Source: Daphnia carinata
Lineage: Eukaryota > Arthropoda > Branchiopoda > Diplostraca > Daphniidae
Length of the DNA: 64,000 nucleotides
Assembly: GCF_022539665.2 (NCBI RefSeq)
Contig: NC_081331.1
Span: 2,638,501-2,702,500, forward strand
Reading direction: 5' to 3'
Shown here: positions 25,233-39,400 of the stretch, piece after piece
Layout of the letters: each line of letters begins with the position of its first letter
Position numbering within the stretch: the stretch's first letter is position 1
Made by a program: the position numbers and the translations under genes
The notes under the pieces: model-generated
Told to the model about the DNA's origin: nothing
The model's input: the letters and a program-made list of their open reading frames with translations, nothing else
The model's database searches: none

Positions 25233-26091
25233 CCCAACTGTTTGTTATTGTTGTTGTTTTTTGACAAGTTGACGGGTCCAACGTCTTGTTGTGTACATCG
25301 TAGAAGAAAAAGACACGCACCGTCCGGCTTTTTTTAAATTTCATTTACCTGTTTTGTCTGATGCGCGTGTGTGTATGTGGGAACCGTTTTACATCTTTTT
25401 CTCGGTGTCGTGAGAATCTACCAGATAAGACGATGATTCAATTTCTTTTTGTTTCGCGTTCATATTAATTGTTTTTTTTTTATCGTTTCATTCAATTTGG
25501 AAAAAAAAAAAAATTTGAATTCGAAATTTGAATCATTTCAGTTGTTTACAAGTAGATACAATAGACTTTCAGTTTATGAATATTGAATCATCACGTAGAT
25601 CGTCTGTCCGGTGTTTTTTTTTTGTTTTGTTCCTTCACGCTTGAGAAGCTATGCGTCAAGCCAACAACAAAAAAAAGCAAAAGGTTTGCCTCCTTTTTTT
25701 TTATTTTTTATTTTTTTCCATGGAAAATAAAAACGAAATCTGTGTCATGATGCACGTTAAAGCGACACGGAAGGAAGAGCTTCCTTCCTTCCTCGGTTAC
25801 CGAAATGCGTTCTTCCTTCCGACTTGACAAAAGAGCACTTCCTATGTCCGCCCTTTAAACAAACCAAAACCCCGCGTCATATTATTATTACCATTTTTTT
25901 TTTCTTTTCTTTTCTTTTCTTTCTTTCGTCCCTCCGTGTGTTTTGTGGAGGGGCTGGTTGGGTGAGAGGGCGGGTTCAGTCCAGTTGAGAGAATGTAGTT
26001 AGACTATAGAGACACTAAGCGCGTCGTGGAGCATGAGAAATGCGGGTTTTCATTTCCCCTTCCAACTGCTTGTGTCTTTTGTTTCTTTTTA

Positions 26092-26134
26092 TCTCTCTCT
26101 CTCTCTCTCTCTCTCTCAAAAAAAAAAAAAAAAA
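26092..26134. repeat. (TC)n followed by poly(A)
   Basis: Thirteen TC units run directly into about 17 A residues. Confidence 0.95.
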
Positions 26135-28236
26135 ACTTCTTCTTCCTTGTTTTTCATTTTTTTTTTGAGGTTGAAGCTCACTATCGGTGGGAAAAGAACT
26201 TTGGCTCCATATCCACGGAGGTCGCATCTCACACACGCATTTCTTTTTTTTTTCCTAACGTGCGCTACTGCCGACATATCGAATCATTCATTTCTTTTTC
26301 TAAGGTACCCCCCCCCCCCCCCCTCATAACGCTCGTTATCATTTGTTTCGTTTTCTGTCAAATGTTCATAAAAAAAAAGAAAGGAGAAAAATTACACATC
26401 ACACGACCTCCACTCCGGATATACGTATAAAATAAAAAAAAAAGAAACTTTGCATAGCGAGAAAAATCCGGAACTAAGGCTCAGATAATTCGTGTCGCAC
26501 GCAGTCAACTCTTTTTTTTTTTTTTTCATCTCATTTCTCATCGCGTTTAGATTCAGACTGAATTGACCGTCAATAATAATTTGTAACCTTCTTTTTTTTT
26601 GCTGACTATCATTTTTGAATGTTACGGAATCCTCTCTAGTTGTTTTATTTTATTTTATTTTTTTTTTTGGGGGGGGGGCGATCATTTGAAATGTCCAATG
26701 ATAAAAAGTCCATCGGGTTCGGGTGTGGTGAGTTGCGAAGAACCGATCATAAATCCCCCCCCCCCCCTGCTTCGCATTGTTACGCAAATACGGGAAGACC
26801 TACTTTTGTGGCAAGAGTGGGGGGGGGGGGTTGATATTAAAAAATCATAAGGTTTGTAGATCGTACTAAAAAAAAAAAAAAAAAAATTCATGATAGGAGC
26901 CGGTACGTACGCGATGTAAATTTATGCTTCTGTCAGGTGATGTGGTGTTGTCTATTGTTGTGGACGACCGCGACTAATCAGATTAAAAACAAAACACACA
27001 AAAAAAGTTATTGTTGAACTGGAGCTTCCATTTTCACGTTAGATATCATCCTCCCCCTCCCTCCCAGTATCTAGAAAGAAACGTAGAAAAAGGTCATCAG
27101 GGAATGTATGTTTTTTTTATTATTTTCAAATAATGCGGTAAAGTCCAAAAGGCCAATAGAAAACCCTGACGATAGGAAACAAAAGGTTTTCTCTTTTTTT
27201 TTTTGTTTAATGTTTTGATGGGGAGAATGGGTTTATTGTGGATCTTTTACGGGGACAATTGGACGGGCTTCCGACGCGCTTTCTCACGATCCCGTCTCCG
27301 AAACTGACCGCGTTACCTCATTGATGTGACCTTCCGATTCTCACACTGCGCACGCCCCTATAACGCGGATCAAAGCGAGTCGATTTCAACCAACTTTTGA
27401 CACGGCCAGAAAACAAAAACCTCTAAATGCGTGTGACTCTTAAAAAATGGACATGTGGGCATGAGACCATGTCATTATTGGTCTTTCATTTTTCTCTCAT
27501 CTTCTTTTGTTTAAACATTAAGATCCACATTTTCGCCTTTTTAAAATCATTCGCTTCCCATGAAGCAGAAAGAATTTGCCTTTCAAATGTTGAACAAAAA
27601 AAAAATTTCCCTTTTTTCTTTTTCTTTTTTTTTTTTTTTAAGAGATAAGCAAAGAACACAAGACGTGGGATAGGTAAAGGTCTAAAGGGATAAGCCGCGT
27701 ACTGCTCTTTTCTGGTTTATTGGCCTTTCTCTTTAGCTTCTTCTTCCGTCCACGTTCATCCGTGTGCCATGCGACCTGGGAAAAACCGGGGATTTCTTTT
27801 TCTTTTTGCCTATCTGTCTGATCGGATTTATCCATCGAGACACCGACGATGGAAAAGGAGGGAAGCTCTATCGCCGTTCTAATACAGAAGTTGTAGTAGA
27901 GTCATTGGATTTCTCTTGTCTGTCGAGTTTGTTTTGTTTTTTGAGTGTCGACCATTGCAAAAGTATTCGGAAGTTGTTTTTGGCTGCAAGAGAAAGTCCA
28001 ATGCGTGTAGAACGACCATTCCCTTCCTCGCTGTACGGTGGCATTAACGGTGTGTAATATGTCGGGGACAAAAAGAGGTAATACGCTGGCAGCACTTGAG
28101 GACTAACCGGTCATGCGGATGTTGGCCGTTTCCGATTTCCGGTTGTGTTTCGCTGACAGCTCCGTCCATATCGCATGCAAAGGTGGGCCCATGTCGCGTA
28201 GGATAAACGAAAACGACCGTAGGACACAAACCAATT

Positions 28237-28268
<32 letters not shown>

Positions 28269-29674
28269 CAAAAATTTCCGCATCGACCGAGCAACGCACG
28301 ACATTTTTTATCTTTAGAGGAAAGAAAAACAAAAAAACCTAAATCAAACGGGAAGTAGTTTGTTATTGAAATCCTAAAGGCGTTTTTTTTTTTTAAACAT
28401 GGGTAATACAAAAAAAAAAAAATGCTTCACCTGCAAGACGTTTTGGAATTGGATTGTAGCTGCAGTCTGTCGTCCTAGTTAAAGTAAGATGGGGGGGGGG
28501 GTTTCACAAACGGTTTTTGAAAGCAATTATATTCCCATTCATGCGTTATGTGCTTATGTCGAAGAGTTACGAGAATTGAGCAAACAGGGCAGGGGTTTAC
28601 TTCATTTTTTTTTTTTTTTTGCGTCTTCAAAAGTCTTCAACACACAAACCTGGAAGAAAACTTTGTGTGTGTGTGTGGGGGGGGGAACAAAAGGTGCGCT
28701 CATCAATCACCTGTAAAACGGAGTGACCCCAATTGAACCCAAGGAAGTTGGGAGGCGGTACTCGAGAAGGCAGTTATTTTTTGTTTCTCCTTCTTTTTCC
28801 CCCTTCCTATTTTATTAAATGTACGAGCTACTTGAATATATACCCACCATTTTCTGTTGTTTGGTTAGTATAGAGCGTGTGCAGTGCTTACGTCTCTCCT
28901 ATACCTGAAACGTTAGACATCCACTTCCTCCCCACCGACAAATGTTTCCAAAAGGTGAAATAAAAAACAAAGAAAACAATGAAGAGCGAGTCGCTAATCA
29001 ACAGTGTGAGGGATATAGGATAGCATTCAATTATATCAAAACAAACCATACGGCTGTGTTTTTTTTTTTTTTTTTTTGGTTTTTACTGTGCAATTCAATT
29101 TCAACCATCCGGCCTGTTATTTCCGTTAAAAAAAAGAGGACACGTTTCATTTTTGATTATTATTATTTTTTTTTTTACATTAAAAATTTAAATAGTTCAG
29201 GCAACTTGAATTTCGCGCCGATCTTGACCTCACTTAGAATCGCAGACGCTTCCCGTTCGATAAATAGCAACGTCACACAATTGCCAAGATGGAATGATTT
29301 CTTATCGAACGAGTCCATACATCCCGTCCCCGGGATGTCTGTTCTCTCTTTCTTTCTTTCTTTCTTTCTTTTTTTTTTTTTTTAAAGAGAGATTTCATTT
29401 TTCCTTTCCAGAAAAGAACAAAAAATATAAGGCGGGGGGGTTCATGTCTAACGATCAAGATCCGACGCCCGATTGTTTGTTTGTTTGTTTTCCTGGGCTT
29501 GTGTGTACTTAATTCTCTCTCTACACACACAAAACCAGAAGGCAATTGCGCGCGCCATATGGTGGGCTGACGAAGACCCAACGTAACCGGTGATATTTCC
29601 TCTATTTGAAAACAAAAATTCTCATTTCTTTATAACGTACACCTAAAAGTCAGGCTTGGGCCATATAGATCTGA

Positions 29675-29702
<28 letters not shown>
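29675..29702. repeat. (AG)n microsatellite
   Basis: Fourteen uninterrupted AG units. Confidence 0.95.
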
Positions 29703-29705
<3 letters not shown>

Positions 29706-29962
29706 ATCACCAGAAGGGCCCTCTTGTGTGTATTCGCTGTGGCCATATCTTGTCTCTTGATATGCATAATGACAACGGTTTATATAATCTACCCTCCCCC
29801 ACTATATAGATGCTCATGATACATGCAACTCGACTTGTTCTTTTTCTTTATGTTTTTATTTTCTTCCCCCCCCCCCCCCACCCTCCCCTTGTCTCCGAGA
29901 GTTTGTTACACTGGCCAAAGGTAAAAGCCAGGAAGTTGGGGTCTATACTATCTTCGACTTTC

Positions 29963-29986
29963 GTGTGTGTGTGTGTGTGTGTGTGT
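29963..29986. repeat. (GT)n microsatellite
   Basis: Twelve uninterrupted GT units. Confidence 0.95.
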
Positions 29987-30229
29987 CGTTGTATACAACA
30001 CACCCCCCTCTCACCCTCTTGCATGGCATTATTTAGTAAAGACGGTTATGCATTTTTGGTCGTACTGGAGGTTCCCATTTTTTTAAAGGTGCTTTTGCGG
30101 TACGTAGATGCAAGGTGAAGGGAGGGGGGAGAGGGAGAAAAAAGACCGGCGGAAATGAATGATGCCCCGGCTCCGGTAGTTTGGGACGCACGCGACCATT
30201 TTCTTGGAGCAATCTGCTCCTTTGTTTTG

Positions 30230-30234
<5 letters not shown>

Positions 30235-30277
<43 letters not shown>
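30235..30277. repeat. (TC)n microsatellite
   Basis: About 21 uninterrupted TC units, one of the longest dinucleotide arrays in the window. Confidence 0.95.
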
Positions 30278-30280
<3 letters not shown>

Positions 30281-31826
30281 GTCTCCTTCTTGTCACTCAC
30301 TTTTTGTTTTATTATTGTTATTATTATATTTTATACGCTTATAGAGGAACTTCTTCATATTGTTTTATAATGAAACCAGCAGCTACCGTGTGTTTGTTAG
30401 ACGTCCCCATTTCCATGGCATTTTTTTTTTTTTTTTTTCAATTTTTATGATGTGCCCGTTTCCGACAGCCTCTGCAACACGGCGACATGACAGCTGCTCT
30501 AGTCCGATGATTGTAGAATCTCCTTTCTCTTTCGGCGTTGCGCATCTTGCGACCAACGCAACTGTCAACTTAAAAAGTCCCGCCGCCTTTTTTTTTTTAA
30601 TCGCAATCTTGCGACGCACCAAATTTTTGTTTGATCAGTTTGGGTCCTCACTTATCACCTAAAGCAGATGGCAACACCTGAACACGCAAACGTTCGACGA
30701 TATCCTTCGTTTTTTTTTTAATTTTTTAGATAATTCAAATGAAAGTGTGAACGTTAAAAGAAAAAAGAATTTTGAATGACGTGAAGAGAGTTGGCCGAAA
30801 GATGACGTCACAGGTGGGCGTCTCTGCAACTGCGGGATGGGGGATCGAATGGCGCAATACCATCCGGCCATGCAAGTCGTTTTGCGCCTGCAAGATGGTT
30901 CATATAAATTAAATGCGTGCGCCCAAGTCGAATACGCCCCCCGTATCGCTTCTCTTTCCAAAACGTTTTGTGTATCCATTGATCTCATTTTCCATTTTTA
31001 ACTGGACAATATTGTGTGTATGTGTGTGCGCTGTTTATTATCAATAATTCAACCTATAGTCGCATCCGGCACTCTTTTGCGAGAGTCTCTACACACACAC
31101 ACACATACACACACACACACACATACGCGGATGTATAGGCTGTGTGTCGACAACAATCATGAACCGACACACGAAATTTAGGTCGCCTTTTCATATGTGG
31201 TCATCGTTCCATCGTAGAACCCACCGTTTACAATATACATGTCGTGTGAGATAACACACGTTCATTTATATAATATAGCCTCTATGCCTCAGCCTTTTGT
31301 TTTTTTCCCCCCTTTTTTCTTTATTGTTTTTTTTTTTTTTTTCCCGTTTGGCCGGCTCTTCCTTCTCGTTTCATTTGGCTAATGCTTTCAAAGCTGATTG
31401 ATTGTCTAACGTTACGATCGACCATCTTGTACAATTGACCTTATAAAACAAGGCGGTTTGAAGAAAAAAGAACTATCTATTTTTTTTTTCCTCCTTTTTT
31501 TTTGTGTCTTTAATCGTCATGACGATCGGTAAAATGAACTCGCAGCGCAAATGTGTCGTCGTCGTCGTCGCTCGGTCGTCGGGAAGTTCATTATTATATC
31601 TCATAAAAGCCGTGTGCGGTAATGAGAGTAATGACAAAACCGGTGGCCATTGTTTCTCCTTTTTTTTTTTTTTTCTGCACGAAGAATATAACGCATGTGA
31701 CACGGATGGGACATGAGCTTGGGGAGTAGTATTGCAGTTCTATATGCGGTATGATACACACTGTACCTGTATAGACACATAGGGCGTGGTCACTTTCGTC
31801 CGTTCCGGCAACAAATCGACACAGAT

Positions 31827-31851
31827 ACACACACACACACACACACACACA
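31827..31851. repeat. (AC)n microsatellite
   Basis: About 12 AC units. A related, interrupted CA array lies at about 31092-31123. Confidence 0.9.
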
Positions 31852-34261
31852 AGAGATAATGGCAAAAGGGAACAAAGTAAAGTGAATAAAAAAAAAAAAA
31901 AATTGGAGAAGAGCTCGTTCAATCTCCGGCTTTCCCTCCCCACCTTGTTCCGGCCCTACTACCGGACATGTTTAAAGCCTCCCTAGAGATTCATTTGAAT
32001 TTTTTTTTTGGGGGGGTTAATACTTTGCGTTCGTGTTACGAATGCTATGTTGTTTTTTTTTATTAATCCGTTTGTCGGACTTTTTCTTTTTGAATCTGTA
32101 CTTGAGATTGTTGCACTTTGATCGGCGCTGATTCAAAAACAATGTTCTTCTGATTCCTGTTCAACATTTAAACGATATGGTTGCCTAGGGCGTATGCCGA
32201 CGAGTTCATAGCCACACCAAACAGTCTATTAGATTTTCTCAATCAAAATGATTCGAATCTGGGCGTACGTGACTATTTCTCACTCGGAGACAACTGTTCT
32301 ATTTTATTTATTTTTCATGAAAAAAAAAAACAGCTGTTCAGTGCCGAGCATCACGCACGAAAAAGGTCGTCGGAATCTGTTTCTAAGCGAAACGGTTTGA
32401 ATGCAGAAACGAGATATAACCCGAAAAAAAAAAAAAAGGGAAGTGAGATGTATTGCTTGATTAGGATGCAGTTCGGTAGAGTCCCTTTCAGTCAGACCCG
32501 TAGCATATGCGTACGGAATGCATTGGAATCGTCGTTGTGAGTCATGTCAACAAAAGATTGACCCACCACCTGTGTCACGTGCTATTAATTACTGGTCTAG
32601 CTCTTATTCGTGTTTGACAATATCATTGGGAACGAAAACGATATAGAAGGACGCGAGTTTTTTCTTCGACGTCGCGCGTCCTATCAGACAACACAAGATT
32701 TGAACAGCTTGCCCGACGGACTCCATGGCAACTCACCTGCGTCTGTTTTCCATGTATTGGCTGATCCAATTATGCCGGCGCCCAGATGATACGTGTACAA
32801 ACAAAGCACTTATCTTCGTATTTTCTTAGTCTTCCTTTTTTGTTTTTTTTGTTTTTGCCTTTCCCCCTCTTTATCCATCACTTTGTTTTGAATTTTCTTC
32901 TTGATAATTTATTATTTTTAAAAAATAAATAATTTCCTAGCAAAACAATTTGAGGAACATTTGATGACTGTTGTGCGGTTTATCACCGCAGTTCGTACCT
33001 AATAGAAAGCTTAAAAAAAAAAAAGAAAAAGAAAAACAGTTTGGCCGGTTGATAAAGAGATGTTAAATATTACAGGTCTATGCAGATGCGCTGTTGTAAT
33101 AGGCCTATAGAGAACTAACGCACGAAGGTCACCTTTCTCTCCTTTGGGTGTGTGTATAGAGTTGGGAGAGGTCTGCAGGCCACCCCACTCATATAAGTTG
33201 ATGTTCGGGAGGACAGGGAGTGGGGCCAGGGAGGTTACACTGGGTGGACGGATGGTCCTTCTGCCACAAATTATTTAATAGCGTTTCGAAACGGGCGACG
33301 AAAAATGCTTGGGCGTTGAAGGCAAAGATCTATCGCTATATAATCTAAAAAAAATATATATATATATCGTGTAATATTGGAGCTGTGTGTCGCTCAGGTG
33401 CGCAGTCTGGCGGCAGGGCAATAAGAAATTAAAAAAAAAAAAAAAAAAAAGGTGGGACACACAATGAGATAGATAGGAAGGAACTGGCGAGCTTGGTGGC
33501 GTGACAGCAGGAGGATGCCGGAACAGCATGCGGAAGCAGCTTCCTGTTTCCGATTCGGAAGTTGTTTCCGACGCTACATCATTACAACATCATACCGTAT
33601 ACCTTTTTCTTTTTTTCCCCTGGCCCCGTCTAACAGCTCCTTTCTCTCTCTCTCTTTTTTATTTTTATACCATACGTGTTACCTATGTAGATAATAACCC
33701 AGTCAACCCTGAACAACATCCTCGTCAGCGTCGTCCAGTTCCTCTTCTACTTCCCCTTTCATTTTCGGAAGAGAAAGCAAACGACAAGAGTGGGAGGTGG
33801 GGTGGGGGATTTAGTGGGAAGTTGGCCAGGTCGGAAAGAGGAAATACACGAAGCTCTTTTTTATTTTCGGGAGGGCAAAAAAAAAAAAGGAAGAGAAGAG
33901 GGGGGAAATGCATTGGCCGATCGAGCACACGCCCTTCTACTACTCCATTATTAGGTCCGACACAAACGTGTGTATCTATCTCTGGTTGTACACGCCAGAA
34001 CGAGCCGCTATTAAACACTGAAAGACTAAACAAAACAAAAAATGCGACCTTTATTTTTTATTTATTTTTTTTTTTTCCTGTGATGTTTCATTTCAGCGAA
34101 AAGAGAGGGACACGCAGAGGAACGGGGCGGTTACCTCCCTTGAGCCGTTTCCTCGAAATCCTGTTTCGTCAAACTGACCAACGCCCTTATTATTCAGATC
34201 ATTTCCTCTTAAAGCTGTATACAACATCCTTTATGTACAGCGCCATTCGTATACATCTATC

Positions 34262-34264
<3 letters not shown>

Positions 34265-34297
<33 letters not shown>
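34265..34297. repeat. (AC)n microsatellite
   Basis: Sixteen uninterrupted AC units. Confidence 0.95.
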
Positions 34298-34299
<2 letters not shown>

Positions 34300-35323
34300 C
34301 GTTATAGAGAGCGACGACTTGATTGTATTGTTACCAACTTTTACCTCTCCCTCCCGACTATATGATCGTACGGGCTCATTGAGCGCCACCGCCCGAATTC
34401 CTTATATCTCTCTTTTTGATTTCAATGAACACTTCCTGCTCGTACGATGAAATGCCACACACATTTAAAAAAAAAAATGGGACTTTTTAAATTGAGTAAA
34501 ACTACGAGGAAAAAAAAAAAAAAATGAGGAACGTGAGATGTGTAATGCGTTGTTGGGATTAGATAAAAACGGAGTGCAACTTTCAAATGCCTTGTCTGAA
34601 CGCTGGAACACTAAGGGACACTTGAACGGTTTTTGTTTTGTTTTTTTTTGTTTTTTTTTTCGAACGATTCTGGGTGAAAGTTGTCGGAACAGTTCAGCTT
34701 TCGATACGCATTTTGGCCATGACATCCGCGCTGATGAGATTTGAATTCCTAAACAAAGTTTATCTTTGTCGAAATACGGACAAAACAGAACAAGAGTCGA
34801 TTACAAAAGCTCGGAACACAATTTGGCTGTCGGGAGGGGATATTGATCGTTATCCAAGGTTAGAAGTTGGTGAAACGAGTCGATATCCATCAATAGACAA
34901 TCGTCGGTTGTCCCGTCAGTGATGTAATGTCACCGAATGAACGCGTCGCAGACACGCTAAGGTGGGGGAGGGGAATATGTGGAGGTTCTCAGAGTTGAGG
35001 CACCAAGACGAGCATACGTGGGAAGAGACTATAAAAGAACGTGTCTGTTGCAAACGGCTATTAAAAATTGTGTTTCGATTGCATATTTGATCAGCTTTTA
35101 TTTTTTATTTTTTTTTGTATGCGGTTCTTGTTGTGCTTTTGACGCCTAATGTTCCAGGTGAAAAAGAACGCCGTGTGTGGGAGAGGAGGGTGGGTGATGT
35201 GCACACGGCGGTCAACCTGGTGGTTGTTGAGGGTCCAAGCAGGGGAGGGATGGCGCCGACGTTACACACACAGAGAGACGCGTGCCGGGAAATTACAGGT
35301 AGGACTTAGCGTCTGTCATTGGG

Positions 35324-35325
<2 letters not shown>

Positions 35326-35357
<32 letters not shown>
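35326..35357. repeat. (CA)n followed by poly(A)
   Basis: Sixteen CA units running into an A run. Confidence 0.95.
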
Positions 35358-35361
<4 letters not shown>

Positions 35362-36277
35362 AAAAAGGGAATTTAATTTTTATTTTTGATTATTTCATAT
35401 GATGGGGTTATAAAGACCCCCCCCTCTGGACTTTGTTGGTTAACCCTGTGATATCAACGTCGATCTGACAGGGGGAGGGCTTCTATATAACTTAAAGTTT
35501 ATAGAGGGACGTTTGTGTGTTGTATCTTTTTGAACTATACATAATAAATAGAGAAACGTGAACTGTTACGAGACAGATCGACTTTCCCATTTTTTTTTTT
35601 TGGTCCTGTCTTGTGTTCCGTAACAAACCTTTTTTTTTTCCTATTGATTTCATCGTGTATTTTTTGTGTAACGGGCATGAGTTGATACGGTTGGCACGAG
35701 ACTATTTCCAGTCATTTGTCGGAGGATTTTAAAGAATGAAAAATTGGTTTGGTGGGATTTTTAGGTTATGTACGATGTGATCTACTATTTTTATTATCCG
35801 CTTCAGACATTCAAACGCACAAGACCGTGGAACACGGTGGGGTTTCCATAGCTTATGGATTTTCTCCGACATCCCCTCCCCCCTTTTTTTTTTTTTTTTT
35901 CTTTGTTTGTTGTCGGTTAAAAATGAATGTAGAATGAGTCAGTTTCACGTCATAACACGACCTTAAACTGATTCATTGTACAACATTTATCGACACTGGG
36001 TAGAGAAGTCGGAATAGCAAATTACCATACGAACGTGTGCAATGAAAATGTGTAGACGAAACCCACCCACTTGCGCCCACTTGCGGCTGTTTAAATATTT
36101 CCACAACATTAGCGACAGGTTTCAAATTGTGTTGCTTCTATTTGATCTCCCTACGTGTGTATGTGTGTGTCTTTACTATTTGAAAATAGCAGCCGCCCCC
36201 TTCCAAAGAGTCGACTGCTGTTTATGCAAAATCGCTATGACTGGTAGAGGAAAGAGAGCGAGAAATTATCTAAAGAT

Positions 36278-36297
36278 CCCCCCCCCCCCCCCCCCCC
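36278..36297. repeat. Poly(C) tract of about 20
   Basis: The longest C run seen in the window. Such tracts on either strand are a recurring feature of the gene-poor region. Confidence 0.9.
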
Positions 36298-36373
36298 TCA
36301 ACAACAAAGAAAAAAAAGAAAAAAAAAAGGTGGTAGAACCCCCTTCCCCTTTTGATTTTGCGGATGGGTTGAG

Positions 36374-36435
36374 ATGGAACTGTACAACTTAGCCGAAAAG
36401 CTACAGCAGCGGATGCAGATGCTGTCGTACATCGA
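36374..36435 (+). other. Candidate first coding exon (21-residue helical peptide)
   Basis: An ATG opens a frame M-E-L-Y-N-L-A-E-K-L-Q-Q-R-M-Q-M-L-S-Y-I ending at donor GA|GTAAGAGC. Balanced codon use and the amphipathic character stand out from the repeats around it. It ends in phase 2. The only nearby downstream acceptor I tested by phase, TTTAAG at 51315 in front of the prospero start, also needs phase 2, which is a one-in-three coincidence. The segment could equally be chance or belong to an unseen gene. Confidence 0.2.
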
Positions 36436-39400
36436 GTAAGAGCAGATGCAGTAATGTGTCCCTATGTTATTTCGCTCGTTTTTCCCTTTTCAATCCATCC
36501 TCCCACCCCCAAAACGTATCGGGCACGAGCTCTCGCGTCCTTTTTTTTTGTTTTTTTTTTAACCCCCTCCGTCTCTTTGAACGTTATTGAGGGTGTGTTT
36601 TGTTTGGACGATAGCACCGCACAACACACGCAGCGTACAAGAATAAGAGCCGTGCTACAGGAAAATATTTAAAAAAAAAAAAAAAGAAGAAAGGAGAGGG
36701 TAGTAATACGAAAATGACACGTGCCCGACGCTTGTGAATGGTTCACAAAAAAAATAAGAGCTCATCTTTGTTAACCAATCGCCAGCCTCTATCTCTGGTA
36801 GGCTTCTGTTTCTCTTGTTTGACAACCATTTTTTTATCTTTACACGTCCATCTCTTCAAACAACGTGCCTGCCTGTAAAAAAGCCAAAAATGACTAACTG
36901 TTACAATGGTCAAGTTTATTCATTTGCGTTTTATTTTTTTTTTTTTTAATTACCTGGACTAAGAGAGGGGGGAGGGGTGTTATTATGATTGGATGTGAAT
37001 TAGAAGATAAGAGGAGAAATACGGGGGGAAGAAAACATTGACCGACATTAAAAGTCTCTTGTGTTTAGCGACAATCATGCTGCTCCCGTGAATCCCTCAG
37101 CCTCGGTGGGTCTTGCAAAAAGTTTTAGGGTGGGGGGGGGGGGGGGAGGGAGAGAGCTTTAATAACTTAACTTTATAGTCTACCGTCAAATGGAGAGTCT
37201 TGTTTGTCTAACGAAATTAGCGAGGACTTCGGAACGTTCATCAACGTGAGTTTTGCGCGTTGAATGCGCTTTCGTGACACAAAGTCGTTTGGACCGCTGG
37301 ACGACACGACCCTACAGGCCCAGGAGAGTCGAATCAACAGCCCCCCCCCCCTTCCCAACCCAAAAAAAAAAAAGAAAAAAGAAAATTAACTGGACACAGC
37401 TACTCTTCTCGGTTAGATGACATGCTCTGAAACTCTCTCGTTTTTATTTTTCGGAGCGTCCGTTTTTTGCCCCGGTTTTGTGTTGACCTGTACAACAAAA
37501 CTTCAACTCGGCCGGGCCGTACGTTTGCATCCGCCGGGCGTGAGGAAACACACAGAGACGCAATGATGTTACAACGCCATAAATGAAAAGGCAGATGCTG
37601 ATCGCGTGACTTGGGCCTTTTGTTGGGAACACACACACCGGCAAAAAAAAACAAGCATGATGATGGCCATCTGTGTGTCTGTGTGTATCGTGCACGAGAG
37701 GGGCATCTAATCTTTCAAGAGGCTACGTCCACCACACAGATTGTCAAAATCGAGAGAGTGAAATTTGTTTGCAGCTCCTTCGTCAGCGTGTAGGTCCTCT
37801 CATTCAACGCATTTTCGATGGCTTGTACGAAGAAGACCAAACATTTCGACATGTCAACGAATGATAAATCCTCAGCTATACCCCATCCGCCTTTTCTGGA
37901 ATAGCCAAGTGTGTAGGGCCATCCATGGTAGTAGCAAGGGGATCAGACATCTTTGCCCATCCGCTAGCGGATGATCATCTGGGGTACGCGTTGGATGCGA
38001 CGTTCAACAGAGACGTTGAGGGTCTGCCGCGCCACTTAAATAACATCTTCAGGTGCTACTTAAAAAATAATTGGAGCGGCTGCAGTCTGTGTGTGTGTGT
38101 GTTCGTATAGCTACAGGGTAATGCGACTCACCCCCTCTCCACTTGTGGGTCCCGTTATTGTTCAACCTCTTATTAGCCCATATGTTCATAACATCAAGGC
38201 AATCTGTCGTTTTCATTTCTTGTCTTTTTCTTCGATACGTGATCCTTAAAAACGATCATCGTCTCGAGATCTTCTTTAGGCTCCTTGTTTTCATTGTCTA
38301 TTGCCGAGTAATCCGGAATTCAGGCTATTCTTGAAGATGGAAAACGATCCACTAAAAATCTCAGTTTTCCTTTAGATTTCTAAATTTTCTTGTGTGTGTG
38401 TGTGTGCCGAGTTATTTAATTACAAACCGGAACTCGCTTGATGCATACAATAACTCTACTTCTCTATTTTTTTCTTCTCAAACACGCATATGAGGCAGTT
38501 GAAGAAAAATATGTAGAGGGGAGGGAGAGGTATGAAAGGGGGAGGGGGGAGGTAAGGAGGTTGTACGCAGGTAAATAACAAGTCACCCGAAACCATCTGC
38601 CTCTTCTGGTCGGTACGATTGTGTGGCACAGAGACGTACACAACTTCACATATGTCCATCTGTGTGTATACGTACATGTCTCCATAGGTGCTCCGGCCAA
38701 CATTCGAATAGGCAATAACAAAAGACGATCTTGACCTTGGATCTAAACAAGCTAACGTCCCTACTAAAGAAATGAACGTTCCGTCTATTTTCTTTTTTTT
38801 TTTCGTTCTTAAATAACCTTTCGAAAAAAAAAAATACGTTTTCTTGAGGATAAGGTGACAAACATCCGCCTACCTCCCCCTTTTTTTTCAATCTCCCCTC
38901 TTTAAGAAACAAATAATCAAAATGCATGTACGTAGGTCACTGGCCAAATGGTGCGCTGTTTAATTCTATGTTTCTTTTCTGTCGTTACGAGCCATGTGAT
39001 TATGCATTTCTTGCTGTTTATTTTTATTTTTATAAATTGGGGTTGGCTCGAGGCACTTGACCTATGCAAATTAAATATAGTGGGATAGACGGTAGAAATA
39101 TAAAAGAGTAAACTTTTAAATTAGCGTCGGGTGGCTCACTCATTATGCATCGGGACACACCGGGAGTCTCACGCGCTACGATGTTGGACGTTTATCCGTT
39201 AAAAAAAAAAAAAAAAAAAAGAAAACTAAATAAAGACACGATGTGCGGAGAAGAACTCTCGCACCAGTTGTGCACAAACTGCGGTGCTCTTTTCTCTCGC
39301 TCGGCTTGTTCCAGACAAAGTTTTTTTTTTCCAAATGTTTTCAAACGGTAATGAGGGCTACCTCACAGGTTAATTAGCCGCACACACAAACTCAAAAAAA

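Larger units (their letters stand above)
16198..36373. other. Gene-poor region dense in homopolymer and simple repeats
   Basis: No convincing gene is visible in about 20 kb. The sequence is built of poly(T)/poly(A) tracts reaching about 30 bases (25198-25227, 28239-28268), poly(C)/poly(G) tracts of 10-17 (18331-18343, 20106-20119, 26307-26322), and many di-, tri- and tetranucleotide arrays. Nearly all reading frames here translate to Phe, Lys, Ser-Leu or Thr-His runs and are repeat artefacts. Small islands of mixed composition occur, but none encodes a family I know. Confidence 0.7.
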
